DNA from: Coix lacryma-jobi var. lacryma-jobi
Lineage: Eukaryota > Streptophyta > Magnoliopsida > Poales > Poaceae
Assembly: GCA_009763385.1 (NCBI GenBank)
Contig: VDCT01000868.1
Coordinates: 248,001 to 312,000 of the forward strand
Length of the DNA: 64,000 nucleotides
Reading direction: 5' to 3'
In this document: positions 9,200 to 19,632 of the stretch, one piece after another
Layout: the number at the start of each line of letters is the position of its first letter
How positions within the stretch are numbered: the first letter of the stretch is position 1
Notes under the pieces: generated by a model
The model's database searches: none
What the model was told of the DNA's origin: nothing
Seen by the model: only the letters and a program-made list of their open reading frames with translations
Program-made: the position numbers and the translations under genes

Positions 9200-11012
9200 T
9201 GTTGACACTCCTTAATGGATTCACTCTAAGAATGAGTCTCATAAACATAAAAACTAGTGAAAGAACGAAAGAGTGTACGGGACACTACTAACTCAACTTA
9301 ACGTCAAGTTGTCATCCCCAACATGAAGCTAGCAATGTATATTATATCAGGGCACTAGATAAAGATATATATATATATATATATATTTCCCGCAAGCGCA
9401 CAGATAAACATACCCGTTGTAGAGCATTTCACCCAAGCTAGTCTCAGGTATCGTTATTTATATTTAACCTAGAGACTAATCAATTCAAGGTGATGATAGT
9501 ATTGAAAGATCTTAACAGCATTTATCAAGGCACACATTAATAAGGTTGATAACACATACTAATTACTATAGATAGGAAACAGGTATAAGAAATATTAAGA
9601 TAAATGATAAAGGATAACAGAGATCAGATCAATCAAGAATAAACTTAGAACAGTACTGCCTAGTAAGATGATGATTAGAACAGGTATAAACAAGGAACAT
9701 TCCTAAGTTATTCTAATTATAAGTAATAGCATACATTGATTAGTGCAATTATATTTAGCAATCATTGACTAGGTCACATCATATTTATAATCAAGAGGCA
9801 ACTCCATAGCTAAGGTGTCAAGCATAGTAACCCTTAAACCATGAGTTAACTGAGCCATACCGAACACTATATTCGGGAGGTGGAATACAAAGGACTCAAC
9901 AGGTCTGTCACACCCGCGATCTACCACTCTATCCAGAACATAGGATGTATTCGCAGATAAATAGTGTATAGACACCACGTCTACACAGCATTCATCACTC
10001 ATCCGTTGTACTTTAAGATGAGTGCTATACGAACATGAGTATAAACATAAAGATAAACTATCTATGCCAAATATATAATCAAAGCAAACTATAAGCATTA
10101 TAACTAAGAATATAATCATTGATGTCTTAATCATATCAATTGTATTGCTATCTAGAACACAATAATGGACAATAAGTGAATTAGATCATCGATAAGAACT
10201 AAAGTACGAACTAGAACATGAACTAGAACAAGATTATGAACTAGATGATGAACTAGACGACGAACATGAACTAGACGATGAACTACAACATAAACAATGA
10301 AGAACAATGATGAACTAGAAGAACAAATATGAATTAGATCCATAATGTTAATACAAGAGAGAAGAACTTGGGTTTACCGAGCCTTCTCGTGACTAGATCA
10401 GGAATCCAAGCGAAGCTTGCCTCCTCTAATCCTATTCTATCTACTAATCTAGTGGGAAGGTAAGTTCCGAAGCCTCCGATTGATCTCCTTCTGTCTAACC
10501 CTAATTTCCTGGTTGCTCTGGGATTGCAGATGATTGTATTGAATGGGATGCCTGGAGAGGGGGTCAGGGGTCTCCTTATATAGCCTGGGCGACGAATCGT
10601 GACCCTTGGATCAAACCGACTTGAGGTACGGTCGAGATGCATCTAGGGAGTCGGTTGAGGTAGCTTGCAAAGGAAGGAGCCAAGTGGGCCCAGGGGGTGA
10701 CCGACCGGTCTCCTGGTGGGACCGGTCGGTCCCACCAGTCATCCCCTGGTGGTGAGCTTCGTCGTGGTGCATTCTTGTGTCTCCTGGAGTCTTCTAGAAG
10801 TATCCCGACGTGGCGGTTGTGTTATCTCCCGTCGGTTTCCTTCTATGGGAAGCTATTGATGCTGATTTCCTGGTTTAGTCCCTGCAGAATCATAACTCAA
10901 CCAAAACTCATGGAATATTGTCAGTTGAATCCCTAAATCTTTGTTGGTGATCATATTCTTGCCCTTTTCATATTTATTTAGCACTTAATTATGAAGTTAA
11001 CAAGTGTCAACA
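9200..11012 (-). repeat. 5' LTR of A1 element
   Basis: This is a complete 1813-bp LTR, TGTTGACAC to GTGTCAACA as read on the plus strand. It contains an AT microsatellite (about 9366-9387), the U5-side core CCGCAAGCGCACAGAT (9391), the GAACTAGA minisatellite, a TATA box on the minus strand (10575-10583) and the GACCGACCGGTC inverted repeat (10699-10731) with both arms intact. Confidence 0.85.
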
Positions 11013-12234
11013 CTCATCACCAAGGGCATGTGCAGAAGCCCTCGTCGTCAGCGAAGAAGCAGAGTCGTTCAGCTCTCCTCGATCCTCTTCTTCTTCCCAG
11101 ACTCGTCATCGCTTGAGCAGGCGGAGTCGTCATCTGAGCCATTGACGTCGCTGACGTGGCGAAGAACGCACACTGCTCAGCCTGGGCCTTCTCCAAGTAC
11201 TTCTTCTGATGTACTCCTTGTCGAAGCCCGCCGCTCGCTTGTGCTTGCGGGGAGCGTACTCTCCTTGCGCTTGCCGGAGTCGTACTTGTGCCCTTGATCG
11301 CCCTTCCCAGATGTGTGCTTCTTCTTGGGACAGTTGGCGATGAAGTGGTCGGTGGTCGCCGCACTCAAAGCATCTTGAGCGTCCTTCCTCCGCGGCAACG
11401 GTTCATGCGGTTGTTGTGGAACCGCGAGAACCGTTGGCAAGCAAAGCCAACTCGTCATCTCCCAAGACTAAAGCTGCTCCTCTATTATAGAAAAGAGAGA
11501 AGAAGCAAATCCTCCAGAGGGGTTAGCAGAAGAGCCATAAACCAAAGCCATAGTCAGGCTAGAAGGATTCTCATAAGAAGCCATCGACATGGCGTCAATC
11601 TCACTAGACTTGAGCTTACTAAAGACTCGTCGCAAGTGAGGGTCTCATAGTTAGACAATTCGATGATCGCCTGGACCTTTGAGTCCCACACCGACCGACC
11701 GAGAGTATGCAAAAGCTTCAAAGCCTCTCATGATCGTCGAAGGGCAACAGCTCCTTGTTCGCTCTCATCTTGTTGACAATAACCTGAAAGCGAGCGAATA
11801 AACTCTCTATGCTCTCGCCAGGCATGTGTCGAAAGTTCTCATACTCTCGCTTGTGCGACTCGTAGAGACAAGATTTGACTTGAGTGGTTCCCTTATGGAA
11901 GCGCATGAGGATCGCCCAAATCTCACGAGTCGTGGGAGGTGAGAAACGCGATCAAACTCGGACATGCTCAAACAGGAGAACAAAGCGTTACGTGCCCCGC
12001 TATTGGCTTCGTGCTCATCGATCTGAAGCTGAGAGACACGAGCAGCCAGGACAACGTAATCGGCCTTGTTGCAAATCTCCCAAACAGAAGAGCCATGCTC
12101 TGGAGATAGGTCGACATGCGTATCTTCTTCCAATACGCATAGTTCGTCCCATCGAAAAATGGCGTTTGCCCACACTGCGATCCATGTCGCCTTCTGTGGA
12201 TCTGAAACCGGCTAAGGTGGAAGATCCTTAACCT
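11013..12234 (-). pseudogene. C1 copia-type gag, broken and truncated
   Basis: This is the Gag of a Ty1/copia-type element on the minus strand. Recognisable parts are the UBN2-type gag core (YESHKREYENFRHMPGESIE near 11870-11810, then VNKMRANKELLPFDDHERL), a zinc-knuckle region near 11370-11330, and a basic, Ser-rich C-terminal part. It matches 58140-59335. Several indels shift the frame. The 3' part of the gene and all of pol are missing because the A1 element abuts at 11012. It lies just downstream of its own primer site and LTR. Confidence 0.75.
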
Positions 12235-12247
12235 GCTTTGATACCAA
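12235..12247 (-). promoter_or_regulatory. primer-binding site, Met-tRNA type (C1)
   Basis: Minus-strand TTGGTATCAAAGC lies one base from the LTR end. It differs by one base from the common plant TGGTATCAGAGC primer site. It fixes the orientation and the LTR edge of the C1 element. Confidence 0.75.
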
Positions 12248-12650
12248 TTGAAGGACCAAAAGTGCTACTGGAAAGCGACCAGAGGGGGGGGTTAATGGAG
12301 CTTTAAATTTCTTTTCAGAAACTAATAGCCATTGTCCCAGAAAATCAACCCTTAGATCAAAACCGATGCGCGTGATGTCCATGACCCAGGAGAATGGGTG
12401 GATGTTCCCTAGGAACACAGCGGGACACCACAAAAACTTCTCACCCAAGTTCACGCAAGTCAACTAGTGACAGGATGGACTTTGGGTAACCTCAACCTCC
12501 TCCGAGCAATGCGAGGGGATTCAGGCTATGTTGAAAAGCGAGAAGCCTGATTTCAGTAGAGCACGAAGTCAGGAATCCAACGCAACAAGCTGATCTCAAA
12601 TCATAAGTCGGACGACACAAACTGCGGACGAAAACGCGCAAGACAGCACT

Positions 12651-12933
12651 GACCGGACTCTGCCTGCGTCCGGTCAATAAGCACCGGACGTGTCCGGTCA
12701 ACCAAAAAACAGTTTTGGAACCTCTCTGTTCCTGACCGGACTCGCTGAGACTGAGCGTCCGGTCAGGAGTCAAGCGTCCGGTCACACAGGTCAAAACAGA
12801 TGAACAGTAGCAGGAGCGCGTCGGTCACTGAACAGCGGAGCGTCCGGTCAAGTCAACGAAAATCACAGAGCAAACATTCAACGACCGGACTCTGGACTTA
12901 TGCGTCCGGTCAGCCCGACCCAGCGTCCGGTCA
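12651..12933 (-). repeat. array of ACCGGACGC words (C1 LTR, copy B)
   Basis: The same words as at 1080-1395 appear, here mostly as GCGTCCGGTC on the plus strand (12665, 12754, 12773, 12840, 12902, 12922) with GACCGGACT variants (12650, 12733, 12882). A near-palindrome ACCGGAC-GT-GTCCGGT lies at 12682-12699. Confidence 0.7.
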
Positions 12934-13031
12934 CACCCCAAAATCAGCTGTTCATCCATCGATTCGACGCAAACTCTCCCAAACGAAACCTCTACGGTTC
13001 AAACTTGGAGAGATGAGTCACAAGGAGGATA

Positions 13032-14822
13032 GTGAGTGTTGACACTCCTTAATGGATTCACTCTAAGAATGAGTCACATAAATAATAAACTAGTGAAGCA
13101 CAAAAGAGTGTACGGGACACTACTAACTTCACTTAACGTCAAGTTGTCATCCCCAACATGAAGCTAGTAATGTAATTATATCAGGGCACTGATTAAGAGA
13201 TATATATATTTACCCGCAAGCACACAGATAAACATACCTGTTGTAGAGCATTTCACCCAAGCTAGTCTCAGGTATCGTTATTTATATTAGCCTAGAGACT
13301 AATCAATTCAAGGTATGATAGTATTGAAAGAACTTAATAGCATTAATCATGCACACACTTTAATAAGACTGATAACACACTGACTACTATAGACAAGAAT
13401 CAGATACAGAGTAAATGGTATAATAGATAATTGATACAGGATAATAAAGGTCAGATCAATCAAGGATAAACTAAGAATAATACTGCCTAGCAAGTGAGAT
13501 GATTAGAACAGGTATAAACAAGGAACATTCCTAAGTTACTCTAGTTACAAGTCATAGCATACATTGATTAGTGCAATTATATTTAGCAATCATTGACTAC
13601 GTCACATCATATTTATAATCAAGAGGCAACTTCATATAGTAAGGTGTCATGCATAGTAACCTTAAACCATGAGTTAACTGAGCCATACCGAACACTATAT
13701 TCGGGAGGTGGAATACAGAGGACTCAACAGGTCTGTCACACCCGCGATCTACCACTCTATCCAGAACATAGGACGTATTCGCAGATAAATAGTGTAAGGC
13801 CCCACGCCTACACAGCATTCATCACCCACCCGTTGTACTTTAAGATGAGCGCTATACGAACATGAGTATAAACATAAAGATGAACTATCTAAGCCAAATA
13901 TATAATCAAAGCAAACTATAAGCATTGTAACTAAGAATATAATCATTGATGTCTTAATCATATCAATTGTATTGCTATCTAGAACAAATATAATGAACAA
14001 TAAGGTGAATTAGATCATCGATAAGAACTAAAGTACGAACTAGAACATGAACTAGAACAAGATTATGAACTAGATGATGAACATGAACTAGATGATGAAC
14101 TAGAACATAAAAAATGAAGAACAATGATGAACTAGAAGAGCAATTATGAAATAGATCCATAATGTTAATACAAGAGAGAAGATATTGGGTTTCCGAGCCT
14201 TCTCGTGACTAGATCAGGAATCCAAGCGAAGATTGCCTCCTCTAATCCTATTCTATCTACTAATCAAGGTGGATGTAGTTCTACAGCCTCCGATTGATCT
14301 CCTTCTGGTTGGTCTAACTCTGATGAATTCTGGATTGGCCTTGCTTCGAATGCCCGATGCCCTGGAGAGGGGGGTCAGGTCGTTTATATAGCCCTGGCGA
14401 TGAATCGTGGCCCTTGGATCAAACTGACTTCACGTAGAGCTGAGATCAATCCTCAAAGGCGGTGGAAGTAGATTGCAGAAGACAGAACCACGTGGCCCCG
14501 AGGGAGACCGGTCGGTCACCTGGTGGGACCGGTCGGTCCACCAGTCGGCCCCTGGTGGTGATCTTCGTTGTGGTGTCCTCTTACGTCCCCTGGAGTCTTC
14601 TAGAAGTATCCTGACGTGGTGAATGCGTTATCTCTCGTCGGGTTCCTTCTATGGGAAGCTATCGATGCTGATTTCCTGGTTTAGTCCCTGCAGAATCATA
14701 ACTCACCAAACTCATGGAATATTGTTAGTTGAAACCCTAAATCTTTGTTGGTGATCATATTCTTGTCCTTTTCATATTTATTTATCTCCTAATTATGATA
14801 GTTAAGCAGTGTCAACAGTGAG
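13032..14822 (-). mobile_element. A1 solo LTR inserted in C1 LTR, TSD GTGAG
   Basis: The LTR 13037-14817 (1781 bp) runs from TGTTGACAC to GTGTCAACA and is flanked by GTGAG at 13032-13036 and 14818-14822. No internal sequence remains, so it is a solo LTR made by recombination between the two LTRs of a full element. It has a TATA box (14383-14391, minus). Its U3 repeat is unusual: both arms read GACCGGTCGGTC (14504-14515 and 14525-14536), so the pair is direct rather than inverted. Confidence 0.9.
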
Positions 14823-15475
14823 CTATCTCTAAGAGATCATGGCTCGAACCTATCTCCAAATCGATGAATTAAAGAATTCGGGGGAAGGGAAAAAACTTGA
14901 CTCTGAAACAAAAAGATCGATCCGATCCACTAGCTCAGAGGATAGAGGAATTCCTTCAGTGGAAAGAAGTGCCTCACGATCTAGAACATCTCTGTTCAAG
15001 TGGAATCGCAAAAGACGCAACGAACAAGGAGATCCATCAACGGGAAAATGTGGAGAAAAGCAATCCGCGAAGAACAAGAACAAAACGCGAATCACAATCA
15101 CGGAATGCAACCGTGTGACTACCACACGCTACAATGGTGAGGTTATGGCCTCACTTCCTCAAAAATCTCACGAGCACAGAGGTATTGTCTCTTCTATGTG
15201 GATCTCAGGTTCACTACAGCAGGGAATGGGGAGAGCAGGAAAACCCTAAGAGTGAAAGAGCAAATGACTGAGATATAATGGGAGGAGGGTGTCTCCCTCT
15301 ACTTATCCTAATTCTAATTCCTACTACACCCTCACTAATTACATAGCGAACTAGCTAAACCCTAGGGTTATTCTGGACCAACTCGAAGATAGCTGTGATC
15401 CGACGACCATGCCCGCACAACTAGTAGTGTTGCCTCGACGCAACCTCATCGATTGCCGCCACTGCGCCCTCGCTC

Positions 15476-15800
15476 TGCACCCCTGATTTTCTGGTCGAAA
15501 CCGAGAAACCAGGCCTTCATGTCCACCCCGGTTTTGAGGCCCAAACCGGAAACCTGCCTCCAAGTCCATCCCCGGTTTTGAGGCTGAAACCGGGAAACCC
15601 GATGTCCGTCGCCTGAGTTTTGTGGCCCAAACTCAGAAACCCCCAGTGCCCAGGTTTTGAGGCCCAAACCTAGAAACCGTCCTCAGCCCGAGTTTGTGCC
15701 CAAACTCGGAAACCCGAAGTACGCCTAGGTTTTGTGGCCAAACCTGGAAACCATCCACCCGGTGGTTTCTGTGGCTCAACCACCAAACCGGAGATGTAGA
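15476..15800 (-). repeat. tandem hairpin array, copy B
   Basis: Seven units plus a leading hairpin lie on the minus strand. Arms in element order are GGTGGTT/AACCACC, CCAGGTTT/AAACCTAG (one mismatch), CCGAGTTT/AAACTCGG, CTAGGTTT/AAACCTGG (one wobble), CTGAGTTT/AAACTCAG, CCCGGTTT/AAACCGGG, CCGGTTT/AAACCGG and a degenerate last one. The CTGAG/CTCAG stem is found only in this copy and is fully paired. Confidence 0.85.
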
Positions 15801-16131
15801 GGGATGCACCGCCCGTGCACCCCGTCCATCGACACGTATCCCTAGGTCCTCGACCCGAGCAACACCATGTCCCGCATGTCTTCGCTCGTCGCTGTCCCAG
15901 GCTGTCAGCCACACAGCTGATCCTCAGGCCACGGGTCCCTCAGTCCATGCCTCACGTCCCCTTCACCGCTCCCGGTCCGTTGGCACGACACGTCTCTACT
16001 TGACCTCACCTTGCCCTCGATCACTGTCTCCGTGCTCGACACCTGCACAACACAAGCCAAAGAACATGCGATCAAACCCGTTGACAATCACTCATCACTC
16101 GAGACTTGGCATACACCCATGTATCGCAGGA

Positions 16132-17207
16132 AGCCAAAGAATGTTGTCAAAGCCTTTGAAGAAAGCTTGAAGAGACGACCAATGTCCATGTCAATGCTGA
16201 TAGATGCTGCTGCCTCTCCATAGTCCTGACAGGCTTTGACCTTTGCCGAGTTGCCTTCTGCATAATTGATTGAAGGGAAGCTCAGATTGAGAAGGCTCAC
16301 AGGAACTATCTGATGCATGTATAGTTGGAGCCACATCTGGACCAGCCACCAGGGGCCATTCACACAGAATTTCTCTGCCCATATGCATCTGGAGACGATC
16401 TAATGCATCATATGATAGACAGACCCCGAGAGGTATTGGCCTAATGGGATCTGAGTACTGCAGACAAATCTTCAGCCATTACCATATGGTCAGGGTGGTT
16501 CATTTGATTTTCCGCAGAAGATAATCTGCATAACCACATATTCATAAAAGGCCTTTAGCTCTTTATCAGAAACATACCAGAGGACTCCATATAAGTCTGG
16601 ATGTATTTAGCCCATCCACATCTAGAGCTTACAGCTCTTTGATTGCTTTTGTTCTATATTGTAAGGGTACACTGGCAGTGTCACGTTCAGGCCAGTCATC
16701 ATGAAGACGTCAGCTAAGGTAATGTCATCATACCATGACCAAAGATGAAGGCATTGATGGCGTCGGACCAAAAGTGGGAAGCGTGCTATCAAAAGAGAGT
16801 CGTTTCTAGGAGTTTCTGATAGAGATAAATTCCAGATAGTGGCTAATATCTTGGTTTTCCAGTGACTACTGCTTTTTTCGAACATCCTCCGATACCAATT
16901 TCACCATCCGGTGATTGGGGGAAACAGCCAGTTCTTGAGGTGTTCGGCCATTGATTTGGTGGCAGATTGAAGGGAATTCTTTGGGTCTCTTCTCAATAAT
17001 CTCCGTTGGATCAGGATTTCCCATCGGGCCAAGAGGATAGGAGTCGGGATTGACAGCATAAGGAATCATGATCTGGTCTTGTATTCCCTTCAAGAAAAAT
17101 AGCGAATTGGGAAAAGTGAACGAAAGAAAAAGGACGAAACTAGCAAGAATTACTGAGTATATGGGGATAAATGGAGTCTACCTCTGGATCTTATCTTGAG
17201 TCGCCAT
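16132..17207 (-). pseudogene. plant mobile domain (PMD) gene fragment, antisense in a Tat-type element
   Basis: The minus-strand protein resembles the plant mobile domain found in plant MAIN-like proteins and captured by transposons. Visible segments are SPNHRMVKLVSEDVRKK (around 16910), a region ending SWYDDITLADVFMMTGLNV (about 16740-16680) and GPWWLVQMWLQLYMHQ (about 16355-16310), followed by CQDYGEAAASISI. A start codon at 17205-17207 (MATQDKIQ) is followed by a GT that could be an intron donor; the splicing is not resolved. The gene runs toward lower coordinates while the adjacent 3' LTR and polypurine tract run the other way. Extra antisense genes next to the 3' LTR are known in Tat-lineage grass elements. 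It is broken by shifts and truncated at 16131 by the C1 LTR. Confidence 0.6.
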
Positions 17208-17335
17208 TGGAAAATTTGAAGTGAAGTCACACTGAGGTTTGAGTTTCGTGAAGTGCAGTTACAGTGTCGAGAAGTGTAAACCTAGAGGAGGAAAGAAGCT
17301 CGCAGGCAATTTCGAAATAAAATTGACTTTTATCC

Positions 17336-17350
17336 TGAAATTGAGGGGGC
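17336..17350 (+). promoter_or_regulatory. polypurine tract of Tat-type element G1
   Basis: GAAATTGAGGGGGCA lies just before the LTR start TGTTAACAC. It shows that the LTR to its right is a plus-strand 3' LTR. Confidence 0.6.
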
Positions 17351-17652
17351 ATGTGTTAACACAGAATTTTGCATGCATAAGAGGATGACAAGAGGACCCG
17401 ACCGACAGCAAGAGGATTATTCGGTAAACGACCAAGCGGTCGTTTAACCTCAAGGTTTCGGCAAATGCCAATGCGGGCGGATGTCTTCCGAAGCGGTTTC
17501 TCTATTCGGGAAACAGATTATGGCAGGTAAAGCCGGCTTGTACGGAAAGACGCAGGACATCGGATGACACCAAGAGGAGAATAGGATAAAGCTTGTATTT
17601 TTCCTAGTTTCATTAAGAAATCATAGTCTTCTAACTCGTATTTTCGCCCAGG

Positions 17653-17664
17653 GTATAACTATAA
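17653..17664 (+). promoter_or_regulatory. TATA box of G1 LTR
   Basis: TATAACTATAAA lies 300 bp inside the LTR and about 50 bp before a polyadenylation-like region, the usual U3-R arrangement. Confidence 0.5.
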
Positions 17665-17868
17665 ACCTCGGCCATTGTAAAATGTTCACAACCATATCAA
17701 TACAAACCGCCCCGTGCCACCTTTGAGTCCTTAGTCGTGTCGTCGAGTTCTTCAAGAGGAATCATTGATCCGTCGACCTCCGTAAGTCCCGGCAACATTG
17801 TTATCATGTCTAGTACCATGCGGTGGATTTAGATAATACAAGTAGTCTTGTTTGTTCTCAATGGTCGT

Positions 17869-19632
17869 TGTTGACACTCCTTAATGGATTCACTCTAAGA
17901 ATGAGTCACATAAGATAATAAACTAGTGAAAGCACAAAAGAGTGTATGGGACACTACTAACTCCACTTAACGTCAAGTTTTCATCCCCAACATGAAGCTA
18001 GCAATGCAATTATATCAGGGCACTGGATGAAGATATATTATTTACCCACAAGCGCACAGATAAACATACCTGTTGTAGAGCATTTCACCCAAGCTAGTCT
18101 CAGGTATCATTATTTATATTAAGCCTAGAGACTAATCAATTCAGGATGATAGTATTGAAAGAACTTAGTGCATCATCCATGGCACCACATGAAGAGACTT
18201 GATACACACTACTAATTCTACATAGATAGGAACAGGTATAGAGTAAATAGATAAATGATAAAGGATAACAGAGATCAGATCAATCAAGGATAAACTTAGA
18301 ACAGTACTACCTAGCAAGATGATGATTAGAATAGGTATAAACAAGAACATTCCTAAGTTATTCTAATTATAAGTCATAGCATATATGATTAGTGCAATTA
18401 TATTTAGCAATCATTGGCTAGGTCACATCATATTTATAATCAAGAGGCAACTCCATACTAAGGTGTCAAGCATAGTAACCCTTAAACCATGAGTTAACTG
18501 AGCCATCTAACACTATATTCGGGAGGTGGAATACAGAGGACTCAACAGGTCTGTCACACCTGCGATCTACCACTCTATCCGGAATATAGGATGCATTCGC
18601 AGATATAATGTATAGACACCACGTCTACACAGCATTCATCACCCATCCATTGTACTTTAAGATGAGCGCTATACGAACATGAGATAAACATAAAGATGAA
18701 CTATCTATGCCAAATATATAATCAAAGCAAACTATAAGCAATATAACTAAGAATATAATCATTAATGTCTTAATCATATCAATTGTATTGCTATCTAGAA
18801 CACAATGAATGAATAGGTGAATTAGATCATCGATAAGAACCGAAGTACGAACTAGAACATGAACTAGAATAAGATTATGAACTAGATGATGAACTAGACG
18901 ATGAACATGAACTAGATGATGAACTAGAACATAAACAATGAAGAACAAAGATGAACTAGAATAGCTATTATGCAATAGATCCATAATGTTAACAAAAGAG
19001 AGAAGAACTTGGTTTACCGAGCCTTCTCGTGACTAGATCAGGAATCCAAGCGAAGCTTGCCTCCTCTAATCCTATTCTATCTACTATCTAGGTGGATGTT
19101 CCGAAGCCTCCGATTGATCTCCTTCTGATTGTCTAACCCTAATTTCCTGGTTGCTCTGATTGCCTTCAATGAGGAATGAATGGAGAGGGGGGTCAGGGGC
19201 TGTATATATAGCCTTGGCGATGAATCGTGCCCTTGGATCAAACTGACTTGAGGTACGGCCGATGATCATCTAGGGAGTCGGTTGAGGTAGCTTGCAAGGA
19301 AGGAGCCAGGTGGGCCTAGGGGTGACCGACCGGTCTCCTGGTGGGACCGGTTGGTCCACCAGTCATCCTCTGTGGTGAGCTTCGTCGTGGTGCAATCTTA
19401 TGTCCCTGGAGTCTTCTAGAAGTATCCCGACGTGGCGAGGTTGCGTTATCTCCGTTGTTTTCTTCTATGGGAAGCTATTGATGCTGATTTCCTGGTTTAG
19501 TCCCTGCAGAATCATAACTCACCAAAACTCATGGAATATTGTCAGTTGAATCCCTAAATCTTTGTGGTGATCATATTCTTGCCCTTTTCATATTTATTTG
19601 TCTCTTAATTATGATAGTAACCAGTGTCAACA
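17869..19632 (-). repeat. 3' LTR of nested A1 element
   Basis: It runs from TGTTGACAC to GTGTCAACA with the minisatellite (18840-18960), a TATA box on the minus strand (19203-19211) and the GACCGACCGGTC repeat (19325-19357, second arm with one change). Confidence 0.85.

Larger units (their letters stand above)
1655..11012 (-). mobile_element. A1 Athila-like LTR retrotransposon, non-autonomous (gag-protease only)
   Basis: The order on the minus strand is 5' LTR 9200-11012, tRNA-Asp primer site 9174-9191, gag-protease 8976 to about 6250, a 3 kb non-coding region, polypurine tract at 3301, then the 3' LTR 1655-3300. LTR ends are TGTTGACAC and GTGTCAACA. The primer site and the gag and protease resemblance place it near the Athila lineage of Ty3/gypsy. 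It has no reverse transcriptase, RNase H or integrase, so it would depend on enzymes from another element. The outer 165 bp of the 3' LTR are missing, so its target duplication cannot be tested; the base run after the 5' LTR is CTCAT. An 852-bp Mutator-like element is inserted at 4034-4885. Confidence 0.8.
12249..16131 (-). mobile_element. C1 LTR (5' LTR), split by an A1 solo LTR
   Basis: The LTR consists of 12249-13036 and 14823-16131, about 2.1 kb without the insertion. It ends in GGTCCTTCA next to the primer site. Its far end is placed at 16131 because similarity with the copy at 59676 starts there, in both cases at TGCG(G)ATACATGGG; this edge is uncertain. It appears to be inserted in the mobile-domain gene that continues at 16132. 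It contains the ACCGGACGC word array (12651-12933) and hairpin array B (15476-15800). Confidence 0.7.
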
